A DNA stretch of 64,000 bases from Phlebopus portentosus (lineage: Eukaryota; Basidiomycota; Agaricomycetes; Boletales; Boletinellaceae): positions 1,736,001 to 1,800,000 of the forward strand of contig JAYXKI010000004.1 in assembly GCA_037892935.1 (NCBI GenBank). Direction: 5' to 3'. The notes beneath the pieces were generated by a model. That model saw nothing but the letters and a program-made list of their open reading frames with translations, was not told the DNA's origin and made no database searches. Of the stretch, positions 54,026-64,000 are shown one piece after another. Both the position numbers and the translations under genes were made by a program. Each line of letters starts with the position of its first letter. Within the stretch, counting starts at the first letter, position 1.

Positions 54026-55728
54026 TCATTGATTTGCTTTTACTGATCGATTCATCCTGCCCTCTTTATCCTTGTAGAACAAGATATTACCTATGAAAAA
54101 GAAATCAGTAAATAAGGTGTAAGGAAATTAGAGAAGTCGCTAGCACCGTCATCTTCGACGAATTGGCAAATATTGTACGTTCTCCATAGTGCTGTAAATA
54201 CTGGTTCATCGGAGCGATGGTAGTGAGGACCTAAAACTTTCTTCAGATGTTCCGTAGCCTCTTCACCATTGTCTAATTTCACAAGAGCTTAGTCAAATTG
54301 AAGCTTGTGTGGTGTATGCGTACTCACACCAGGGCATTTGTGGGAAGAAATGATGGATGACATGGAAATGAGCGACTTGTAATGACATGATCAGTGTAGT
54401 TCTGTGCGGCGTGGGGTCGTTTAAGCGCACCATCATGCAAGAAGAATCGGCCCTGCCAACCAAGAAAGTTACGATCCACGGTCGCGGCCGCTCCTCTTTG
54501 AAAATTCCATGCGGCCTCACGATAATGAGGAAGGTCGGCGCTGGTGTGATGAAGCTAGAAGTGACCAGGCTTTAATGTACAAAAATTAATTCAGAAATAG
54601 AAATCACTCACATATGTGATCATCACAAACCAATGTGAAACGAAAAGCCAGGGAATTCCATAGAACCTGACGAATGTCCCGAAGCCGAACATATTAATCG
54701 CCTTCATCGTAATCATCAATATAGTCAAGATCCCGATATTCGACGCCCAAACTGCATTTCGCTGGGCATCACTAAAGAACACAGCATTCGCTTTCCAGGT
54801 ATTTTCTCAGTCTTGGAAAAGGAGAAGGGCCAACTCATATATCACCGATTTACTCACGGTTAAAATGGTTCGTCCATTTGGGGTAATCCTTCCTGCCTGA
54901 GACGTTTGCGAACAAATACCATGGAAAGGCAAGTAGCTGTTGGCGAATGAGAAGAATGAGCATCCACAGCGGCGTATCACCGAAGTATTCCGTATAGTCG
55001 ATCCTTTTATCCTTGGTCTCCTTCGGGATTCCAAGCTCCTTCCTAGTCTTCGGGATATATCTAAAAACATTGAGTTGCTGATAGGAAGGGGGTTTTCAAG
55101 GGACTCACACTTCATCATGTTCCATTGACGCGTGGTTTGCATGATGGCGTTGGTGGATAAACTTCCAGCTAAAATAAGGTGTCCAGAGAAGTGTGTGGAT
55201 AAGAAATCCAATTGCGTTGCATACGATTCGCGACGAAGAGAAGGCACCATGTCCACACTTGCGAGATGAAAATCAGATCGTTGCAATAAGGAAAATGCAT
55301 TTACTTGCGACGAACCTCATGACCGATGACCCATAGACCTGTAAACACAAGGCCCTATCGCTACGTCAGACCGTTCGTAACTTACAGAAAAGTCACGAGA
55401 AGAACCTGGAACCACCAACTGCAACGAAATCGATGTTCGGTTAGTATGGTAAACGAGAAGATAAAAATGTGACTGACTACGCGAACCAGCAAGCCGTGTA
55501 GAGAAGAGATGGCATCCATGGATGTAGATCATGATGAGTATTCACGTATTCAATCAATGGGTCGATATGCATCGCCGCCCAACACAACATGGCTGCGAGA
55601 ATGACATCCTGGAGCAGATACCTGCTTGCACGAAGCGTGTTACGCTGAAAAAGATGGTCTGGTATAGACCGGCGTACTTCAGAGAAGGATAATGACAGAG
55701 GGGCAAATTCAGAGCTCTCAGAAGTCAT
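54026..55728 (-). CDS. Delta-12-type fatty acid desaturase 1
   Basis: The ATG at 55728 opens [15 protein letters not shown] with the [11 protein letters not shown] motif usual in this family. Membrane helices follow, then WWFQ joined by an intron to [13 protein letters not shown] and CGHGAF: His box 1 HECGH. His box 2 is HQRHH in [19 protein letters not shown] (about 55120-55170). His box 3 is HVIHH in [16 protein letters not shown] (about 54330-54370). The end reads [13 protein letters not shown], stop 54026. About eight short introns. Membrane di-iron desaturases of this class act on acyl chains in the endoplasmic reticulum, converting oleate to linoleate or, in variants, forming acetylenic or conjugated bonds. 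All eight His ligands appear present. Regiospecificity cannot be read from sequence. It shares about the same architecture as the gene at 61787. Confidence 0.88.
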
Positions 55729-56239
55729 GGTTGGATGCTGAACTGGGAGGGCAATCTGATACTTAGGTCCTTTTTAAAAAGTGAGCTCCGGGACAACGGC
55801 ATGGCTTGCATAATTGTCTACGATCACGACGGGGTATGAGATTCGATATAGCTGTTACAGGAACGGTGCGAGAGGTAACTCATATTCAACCGACCGAATG
55901 ATGCTGGGAAAGTTCAGAACTCGGACTCCGGGTCGGACGTTTACTAGTTACTGAATTTTTCTCGTCTGTTCTTGAGCCGAGCGCGGAGATGTAATTGAAT
56001 CCTCGACGTTTGACGGTTGTGACAAGATCAAATGCACAGTCCCTCAGAAGAATATAGTAGTCAATTCTAGAGTTCCTGAAGACCAATTTCCAAACCGACA
56101 AAACAACACGTGATCTGTAGACCGTTCCGTCTAAGTGCGTACAATATCATTCTAGTACAGCTTCGAGACAATACGAAAACTAATATCATATCTTCAAGAC
56201 CCGACCATATGCCACATAATGGTATTTAAGGTACCGATC
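55729..56239. other. Intergenic interval upstream of desaturase 1
   Basis: This lies between the desaturase start and the 3' end of the MFS gene, both on the minus strand. No supported gene; holds the desaturase promoter by position. Confidence 0.45.
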
Positions 56240-58422
56240 TTAGGCTAAACGCCCGAGCTCCGTCGCTTCCGTCACTTGCACTGCGTTATCAACCTCAGTT
56301 GACTTCGCCGGCTCATCCCTTTCACCTCCGGGACTGCCTCTCAAGCTTAAACCTTTCATAAGGAAACTTGATAGTAGTCCAAGTGCGCCGATTCCGATGA
56401 GTACCTCCCAGAGAACACGAAGACTATCTGCGAACGCGACACGAACTTGCGTCCTGAACGGCTCGTCCAGGCTTTGGATGATGGGAACAATAGAAAACGC
56501 AACAGAAGTACCCTCCGGGAACTCTGAGAGAAATTCGTCTGGAAGTCTTTTCTTCAATTCATTCTGCAGGATCGAGCCTCCAACGGAAATACCCCAGGTC
56601 TACAAATCTATTTAGAAGCTAATGGTATCGAGCAAGCAAAGAATGGCTTACCTGAGAGAAGAATCGCATGAACATGAAAAATGCAAGAGCATTCGGATTC
56701 AACGAGAGCGGGATCGGGGCGAGGATTGGGAAGACCGCGCAGGTAAGGACAATTCCGAGGCCAATCGCTCCAACGGTCTGGAAGCCGATCACTGCAGCGC
56801 TTGATGTGTCGGCATCCATGATGCAGTAGAGTCCGGCGCTGATAGTTATGAGTACCCATCCAAACCAAAGCTGCGCTCGATATCGGCCTCGTTTGGCAAC
56901 AGTGAGACCAGCGATGATACCAGCAGGCATGGTGATTATTCCCGTAGGCAGGACCAAAACCCCGGACCTTATGGGAGAAACACCCCGACATGCTTGCAGA
57001 TATACCGGAAGATAATCTAAAGCTTTGATTAGACTTCGCATCGATGACGGTCAGGTCCACTCACAGAAGAGCCCTAGCATAAAGAAATTCGTAAAGAACC
57101 CTTGAAGATAGCCGCTGAGAGCCTCTTTGGAGGCTAGTACTTTGAATGGGACCTGGACGAGTAGGTCGTGAAGACTATACATGGTTTTCTGAAGGGGCGG
57201 CTCACCAATGGTAGACGAGGAACTTTTGCATCATAGATTACGAAGGCCACTAGACCAACCAATCCAAGGATAAGCGGAAGCAGGACCCGTGGAGAGCCCC
57301 AGCTAAATTGAATCCCGCCCCATGTCAATGCAAGAATAACAGCAGTCGTACCGCCTACAACAAGTACATTCCCACTGCAACTACGCATTCAGTTTCTTTG
57401 CAGAGTGGATATACTATGCCGTACTTACATCCAGTCCAAGCTGAACAGTTTGTCTCGGAAAGAGCCTGGAGGTGCACGTAGATTGACGAAAATGACCGTG
57501 ATGATAGCAGCAACAGCGCACAACGGCAGGTTCATATCTAATCACCTGGCTTTCAGCGGGCCGAAACATCGTTTCCATAAGGATCACGCACAAAAGAACC
57601 AACGCCACTGGCCATGTTCAGCAAGACTGCCAGCGATAGGTGCTGCTATACTAGAAGCGAATGCATACGCTCTAAAGAATATTAGTATAGCAAGAGTAAT
57701 ACCAAGGCACTTGCTTACAAAGCTAGGAAAGCATTGAAAATGCCTCTCTCATGTAGAGGAACAAGGTCCGATATAATAATCTGAGACATGGATGTAAGGC
57801 CACCAGCTCCGATTCCTTGGACAGCTAGCACAGGAAATGAATATTGAAGAAATGCTCAAATTGAATTTGAACTTACTCCTTCCAGCGATGAGGAAATTAA
57901 GACTAGTTGCGACACCGCAAAGAACACTTCCGAGAGCAAAAAGAAATATCTGAAGAAGCATGCTCTCACGACGACCGAAAATCTATAAGAAAAAGCACAA
58001 ATTAGACATAATAATCAAGGAATTCACCCTTCGTACCTGTGCAAGACCACCACTGAGGGGCAAAAACGCGGTTGCAGAGAGCGCGTAGGCAGACCCCACC
58101 CATTCAAACTCCTTTCCTTTCAGGTCTCTGACGATGACCGGAAGGGCAGTCGAAATACCTGTCTGTAAAAGAAGGCGACGAATGGACACCTAAACAACAG
58201 AGAATAGGAAAAGGGAAGGAACAGATTACATACGAGATCGAGGGCTACTACGAAAGACGCGATCATTATACACACGATGCACATCCAAAACCTCAAGCCA
58301 CGACGAGTTGCCTCAGGAGCGAGAGGAGGCTGGGCATGTTGTACATTGGTAAAGGAAGGTGAAGAGACATTCACAGCAGTCTCCAGCGGAGCTTGTGAAT
58401 CAGACTTGTACTTTGCATCCAT
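56240..58422 (-). CDS. MFS transporter, DHA2-like (14-TM) drug/metabolite efflux family
   Basis: The ATG at 58422 is followed by a cytosolic N-terminus of about 45 residues and RFWMCIVCIMIASFVVALDL. The first half has TALPVIV, the motif WVGSAYALSATAFLPLSGGLA then FGRRESML (loop 2-3), and GIGAGGLTSMSQIIISDLVPL (the DHA2 antiporter region). It continues with WRWFFCLNLP and further helices, for example TTAVILALTWGGIQFSWGS, YLPVYLQACRGVSPIRSGV and LIGIGALGLLSSFLMKGLSL. The C-terminal tail is hydrophilic, ending ELGRLA at 56240. Helix order fits the proton-driven DHA2 family, which exports toxins and secondary metabolites in fungi. Roughly nine short introns. It lies between two desaturase genes, which may point to export of a lipid-derived product (inference). 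Confidence 0.85.
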
Positions 58423-59103
58423 AATGGGTAGAGTGGAAGAGGTGGATGGCAGGGCTAGCTTGTGCTGCTTGTGCTGGAGCGCAGACGAGAAAAGGGGATG
58501 AGAGGGCGCTACAAAGCTCGGAGCACCGAATAACAGCTGCCGAGTATGGAGTTAGATCCATGCTTGTAGACCGGGGCCAACTATTTTCAAATTTAATTGT
58601 TGACAGTCACAGTTGCAGTTGCAATATTAATCGCGTTCTGGATCTCATTTTCGGCAACTTACCTACCGCCGATCACGTTCCAAGAAGGGAAGAACAAGAT
58701 TACTTCCGTCACAAGTTCAGGCCCACTCGCCACTTCAATCCCCGCATCCACTCCATCCGTGTAGCCCGGGTGTGATGCTATGATGAACTGCTCGACAGCG
58801 CGCTTCTCGTTGGAATCACCATGTGGTGTTGCATCAGAAATGTTATTTTTGAGACTACCCTGTGTCGGTAGCAAAGTTCCCTCGATCATGTCGGGATTAC
58901 AGTGCAGTGGCTCTCTCCTTGATCGCATCGCGTCTACATCAGTCTAAGATGTTATCAAAACACTCGTGTAAAGGTCGAATAAGCCTGGTAAGGAGTACCC
59001 TCCCGGGGATCGTCGAGTCTCACGCGCAATTCTCAGCTGTCGCGAAATACATATATCCCGAGATATCAGGAGAATATCCATTTGCTTCTCTCGGGCCCCA
59101 AAT
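58423..59103. other. Divergent intergenic region
   Basis: This separates the MFS gene (minus) from the DUF6533 gene (plus) and probably holds both promoters. A minus-strand ATG frame of 89 codons (58928-58659) has no family match and is left as an unassigned frame. Confidence 0.4.
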
Positions 59104-60709
59104 GGACTTTGAGGGGATCATTACTCAGGACAGGGACTTGAATGCCTTGCGATATCTCACTCGTAAGTGTTTCCATATTTTCGTGGCTATCAGCTCTTCA
59201 ATACCTCACGTTCATAGTTGCTGGTACTGTCGTCCTTGCTTACGACAGTCTACTCACCATGCCCGAGGAAATCCGTCTTATCTGGCCAGCAATAATTTTC
59301 GTCTTACGCCAACGAACGTGTTTCAAGCTTAGCGCTACAAATGCGAGCAACTACAGACTACAGAAGGAAAAGAAGGCTTCCCGACCCAGCCAGCTAATTC
59401 CCAAGCTAATATTCATCTGTATGAAAGCGATCATGCTTGGCGCTGCATTCATCTTCATAGCTGGTATAACATTATTTCCAAATTGATGACATTTACTAAC
59501 AATATTCTAACCAAAGCATTTACCTCTCCTGTGGTACAGAGTAAAGCATGGGTGCGTAATCTATGTTTCTCTCCGCCATACTCTCTAACATCTGGTTCTA
59601 TGCGTTCCAGTACCGAACAGATTCTCTCTTTCCAATACCTTTCTTATGCTCTTTAGGTGCGATGCAGTCGTGAAAACAGTTGGTCGAATTGACACCGTCA
59701 TAGAAGTATTGGCCTCTGGTTTGTGGTATTTTCTGTTTATTCTGTCAAATGTGCTTCACTGTTGTCAGGAGTGATTCTGTATCGTCTATATCTGCTATGG
59801 AACTTTAGTCCGATCTGGTCGCGGACCCTTGGTGCCAGTTTCTTCCTGGTAAAGGGAGCAACATTTGTTTTCTCCAACATTGCGATTAATTCCGCCCAAT
59901 GTAAATCTGCTACGTGATAATTAGTCGCTCTCCGAATGACGATCTCTCTAAAACAGTTGGTTATCTGCCTATCAACACCTGCGTCGTTTTGAATATGCCC
60001 AAACGATCCTTACTTTTGTCATGGGCACCAGCAGTCAGTGCACTTTCATTTTCGAAATTCTAACAGTGTTGACCAAATCAAATAGGCTGCATTCGATGTT
60101 TTTGCTTTCGCTCTGTTGCTAGTGAATGCATTATCGCGTCCACGACAGGAGAGTGAACGCCTCATGACCATTATATACCGAGATGGCTTCATTTATTTCC
60201 TGGTAAGGTCGGTCTGTTTCATCAAAAGAATGGCACCTGACTATAGAATCACGTTAAAGGCAACATTCGGTGAGCTATCGTCTGCTGAGTCGTTCCAAAA
60301 AGAAGATGACTGAACTTTCACAGCCATGCGTCTACTAAATGTCATCCTTATTTCTATTGCGCGAGACGTTTGTGGTCACTACTTTCTGCTAAACAATCTC
60401 TCACGCGTGTCTCATAGCCTGCCATTTTCTGGTCGGGAACTATGTGAGTGTTTGCTACGCTTCCTTTCTCAGGCTGCGTTTATACCATTGCTTTTGTTTA
60501 GCTTCTCCGGAGCGATGGTGACTGTAGCATCAACTCGTTCTTTCCTTCGCCTCTTTCATTTCAGTGACCCTCGAGTTGGTTCCTGCATCGTTGAATGCGA
60601 ACACGGTCAATGGTTGATGGGGGGCGGAGGAACCGGATCATGGTGTCCGGACTGCTCGTACAGCGGCAACAATATTCAGATAGAATTATCGAGGGTGGAA
60701 GTTCGCTGA
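59104..60709 (+). CDS. DUF6533-type membrane protein
   Basis: Exon 1 starts at the ATG at 59104 (MDFEGIITQDRDLNALRYLT). After an intron the next exon gives VVLAYDSLLTMPEEIRLIWPA, the characteristic DUF6533 YDxxLTxxEEIxxIW motif. Later exons encode membrane helices and LYRLYLLWNFSPI, then AFDVFAFALLLVNALSRPR and YRDGFIYFL, the usual C-terminal core. The last segment, with TVASTRSFLRLFHF, ends about 60709. The segment after IWPA departs from the usual family pattern, and several introns are not fully resolved. Such proteins are abundant in agaricomycetes and are thought to be integral membrane proteins with about seven helices; no function is established. Confidence 0.6.
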
Positions 60710-61786
60710 CATTTTTCAAATTGTGGCTGTTCCGGTGTATGCGGCTTCGTTTTTTTTTTTTTTTCTACTTGTACGGTAATATGGCTATGCCTATTTGTTT
60801 TCTAAGAGACGGCAATTATGGCTCCGTTTTCTGATTTCGCATGATCTCGAACGTACTCCAGTCCATTTTGATCATGGAGTATCGGTTCACACCGCCCTTC
60901 GAGTCAGTTACCATCCGCGGAATATTCCCGATCCCGACTCTGACGTGACACTTCGATTCTGATCTAGTTCCTGTGCATCAACTCCAAGATGTAGAGATGG
61001 GAGGTCCGGAACTTGCTTTTGCGATGCCATTATATGGGCACATCACGCTATCAGATACGAGCAACGGTAAACCAGCAGGCGTTTCTCATCATCATATATT
61101 CATCAAAAGGATTTGAATTCAAATCAAACTATTGAAGCAGATGTAACCTCTGGTGGGGTCAGCCAAGAACCGTGAAGAGATTGCCGTGGTTATCCTTTCC
61201 GATTCCATCGGATTATGAAATTTGAGAATCATAAAGTAAATGATGTCGCTTTATTAGTACCGTAATAATCCAGTGTAGTCCATCACATCAGTACTATATA
61301 GTGAATCAATTGAACGCTCGTGAACGCTGAGCATTATTCTAATCAAACGTGAGGTTTTTTGGCATTCCAAGACCATGATAGCGTCACGAACCGAGTGATA
61401 GAAGGCCAGCTGTGAAGTGTACCTCACGCTGTCGAAAGTCTGTACGAACGGAAGCAATTACAGTAGTGACGAAATTAATGTTTCAGGCAGATGTCGCACG
61501 CACGTCACACCCAGACTCCAGTGGCACAGGATCAAGCTTAAAAACGGTGTGAGTGAGGAACACAACATGAAACAAACGAATCTACCGCGTGGATTTCATG
61601 CCCTGGGATAATAGAGTACGTTTGCGACTGAGCGCTCATAGGGCTCGGCTTTCTGAATGTCGGGAGTGCGACTATAAGAAATGGAGGAAGACACTGGGAT
61701 GTGGACGGGAAAAGGCAGCTGAACACCCGCCATATATCAATCTCCCATCTTCTCCCTCTCAGCACTAGGTCCTACACGCATCCGGC
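60710..61786. other. Intergenic interval upstream of desaturase 2
   Basis: A pyrimidine run (T16-18 near 60751) follows the membrane-protein gene. The rest shows only short frames. By position it includes the promoter of the desaturase gene at 61787. Confidence 0.45.
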
Positions 61787-63542
61787 ATGTGTAAGAAGTG
61801 CGAAGACAGACCCGCAACTTTCAGACCTTCCAAGATGTGTGTCACATTTCCTCGGTCTAAATGAATATATGATCCCATAATCTTTTTACAGTACAGCCGC
61901 GGAAGTAAAGAGCGCGATTCCCGGTCGACTTTTCACCCCTGACACCTCAAAGTCCCTATATTACCTAGCCAGAGACATTTTCGTGACTGCTTTATTAGCT
62001 TGGCTCGCGTGGACAGTGGATGCACATTTGGGAGCTTATTACGTAACAAGACGTGAGGAGCTTCAGGTATATGTCTCGATAAGTCGCGGTCTTGTTTGGT
62101 GCCTATAGTCAGTAGTCATCCCACTCGGCTCTAAAAGGCGATGAAAAGAGTTGTCTAACGCATGCATGTAGTTGGTGGTTCCAAAGCCTCTCATTTGCTT
62201 CTCTTTGGCTTCTCGCGCACGAAGTGAGTCTAATCTTTGATTGGATTACGTAACATGTTGTGACTAAATCATTCCACAAATTAAATAGTGTGGTCACGGT
62301 TCCTTCTTTCCCTACCCCAATCTCAACAATTTTGTGGGATTTGTTCGTATGAATCAGTGGACGGCTGACTACCGAGCACTAAAAAATATCTATAGGTTCT
62401 TCATTCGTTTGTTGGAACACCTTATTATAGTTGGAAATACTCGCATCGACAGCATCACAGATTCAATGGTCACATCGAGAAAGATGAACAGTACGTGACT
62501 ATTTCCCATTGTGTCCCAGAGTTATGAAAGATTATTTGCGCCATAGCTACGTTCCCAAAGTCTTGGATGCAGACCAGCCAGCTCACGGTTCTGGATTCTG
62601 GGAGGCTGCAGAAGACACTCCGATCTTTCAGGTTATCAAGCTTGCCTTCCATCAGATATTCGGCTTTCAGAGCTACCTTCTCGTCAACGCCTCTGGGCAA
62701 GCACGATATCCAGGGTGGACTAGCCATTTTAATCGTAAGTCGCAAGCATGGTTATTCTCAGTCGCGCATCTAACATTGGCTACAGCGTTCTGCGCTCTAT
62801 ATCGTCGTTCGCAACGTTTCGATATCATTCTGTCTGATGTCGGACTGCTACTCAATCTCGCTTTTCTGGCCCACGCTGCGCGAACTCCTCCACTTAGCAC
62901 TGGCGCCGTGATGCGATTATACGGCATACCCTGGATACTTCTGAACAACTGGATTGCGATGATCGTATCCCTACAGCATACGGATATTATGCTACCTCGC
63001 TATAGGGACGGAGCGTACACCTTTGCGCGCGGAGCGCTAGTTACCGTCGACCGGGAGCTCCTCGGCTGGCAGGGCAAATTCTTCCTACACTATGCGAGTC
63101 CTTGCTTTTCTCGTTGTATCGCTTATCTCTGATGGAATGGTTTTAGGTCGCCCATTGCCACGTTGTGCATCATTTCTTCCCTTCCATGCCATTCTGTGGG
63201 TGTTCATCTTGTTCTCTGCGAAATTTCTCGACATCTGAGTTTTGCTGTTCTATCTCCTAGATCATCTCGAGGAGGCCACTCAATACGCAAAAAAAGTCCT
63301 TGGTGATGACTATATTTCTTGCGATACGTCAGGGTTTAAAGCCTTATGGGAAAACGCTTTGCGTTGTCAATACGTCGATGCGAAGGGTTAGTTCCGTAAA
63401 CTTTTCACTGCTGTGTAGTGTTCTCTAACTTCTTGTCTTGAATTGACGACGGGCAGGTGACATTGTATTTTACAAAGACAAAACTGGCTCTGCGCGACTT
63501 AGAACAGCATGTGAAGACGACCTGGTCCCCATGTGGCAGTAG
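61787..63542 (+). CDS. Delta-12-type fatty acid desaturase 2
   Basis: Exon 1 is 61787-61836 and exon 2 begins at 61892 (61892-62107), giving RPSKITAAEVKSAIPGRLF. The next exon begins WWFQSLSFASLWLLAHE and joins CGHGSFFPYP: His box 1 HECGH. Box 2 is HRQHH in YYSWKYSHRQHH (about 62426-62458). Box 3 is HVVHH in VAHCHVVHHFFPSMPF (about 63148-63195). A long central exon includes WTSHFNRKSQ and YGIPWILLNNW. The C-terminus reads DIVFYKDKTGSARLR and continues to PMWQ, stop 63542. One intron near 63093-63147 seems to begin GCGAGT, so it may be a GC-AG intron. Two introns (62108-62171 and near 62341) have weak donors. The enzyme class is as for the gene at 54026. The two proteins differ markedly in sequence, so they are old paralogues. 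Confidence 0.85.
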
Positions 63543-64000
63543 AAATTTCCGTTTGATATAGCTGACACGAGAGTCTTCGTTTCTAACGTCGATGTATCCG
63601 ACTGACGGTACGTGTCTTATTGGATGATAAACAATATTTATGGGTATAATACATATATTGGACTCGGATTTCCAAATAATGAAACCAGCGCATTATGTTT
63701 CCAAAATCTGACTGAGGTACACAACAAGCCCGATCATAACCCGGAGAGAAATCGAGCGAAGTAATCAACACTCTAACCAGCAGATTGTAAATATGCTGTA
63801 TTTTTAACGTCCTTCGTCACCGTTCTTTTGGAAACCCTATTGCATGTAAACATCCGTGACTACTAGACGATTTGGTATAATTCCTCCCTAGAGTCTACCG
63901 GGTGCCCTTCACATCGTGCATCCAGTATCATCGCTGGGCTTTTCGTCATCGACAATCAGCTCTCCCTTTTAGGATAGCGTTCGAACAAGCTGAGGGTAGA
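63543..64000. other. Right-edge interval
   Basis: Downstream of desaturase 2 to the window end. No supported gene; short frames only. Confidence 0.4.

Noticed and set aside
58659..58928. 89-codon minus-strand ATG frame between the MFS and DUF6533 genes
   Set aside because: Composition is plausible, but there is no family match, no splice support and it lies in a divergent promoter region.

Overview
The window reads as nuclear DNA of an agaricomycete (mushroom-forming basidiomycete). Genes are split by many short GT-AG introns of about 45-70 nt. The recognisable families are typical of that group: KDZ transposase with a CxC2 cluster, FunK1-like kinase, DUF6533-type membrane protein, DUF2235 hydrolase, and several divergent delta-12-type desaturases. 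I saw no rRNA, tRNA gene or CRISPR array.

Layout. 1-14,337: a KDZ transposase gene (minus strand, running off the left edge) is split by an 11.5-kb Ty3/Gypsy-type LTR retrotransposon (1,041-12,516, minus strand). The flanks carry a 4-bp target duplication, and removing the insert closes the KDZ reading frame. The retroelement has gag-protease, a -1 slippery heptamer, a pol frame broken by two C-to-T-type nonsense codons, and an intron-containing Zn2Cys6 gene on the opposite strand between integrase and 3' LTR. 14.3-19.4 kb: gene-poor. 19.4-22.75 kb: a multi-exon gene of unknown function with one in-frame stop. 24.4-25.4 kb: F-box/LRR-like fragment. 25.6-28.65 kb: M3 metallopeptidase. 29.6-33.06 kb: a TIR transposon-like element carrying the intron-containing 3' half of a cohesin SMC1 gene. 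33.3-35 kb: tail-anchored P-loop protein. 35.4-35.9 kb: truncated FunK1-like kinase. 36.1-37.1 kb: VPS28 of ESCRT-I. 37.2-38.8 kb: multi-TM pseudogene with a small inverted-repeat element inside it. 39.7-42.7 kb: dynamin-family GTPase. 42.8-53.5 kb: a rearranged locus with three copies of module A and two of module B. It contains one apparently working DUF2235-DM9 gene, one working alpha/beta hydrolase, and broken or chimeric copies. 54.0-63.5 kb: two delta-12-type desaturases flank an MFS transporter and a DUF6533 membrane protein.

How it fits together. Housekeeping trafficking and proteolysis genes (VPS28, dynamin-like, M3 peptidase) sit among transposon-driven rearrangements. The right third is rich in lipid-related enzymes and a transporter, which could be a small lipid or acetylenic metabolite locus (inference only). 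Substitutions between the paired LTRs, and most of those between the paired TIRs, are CpG to TpG/CpA changes. This suggests cytosine methylation of repeats in this genome. All coordinates and splice sites were read by eye.
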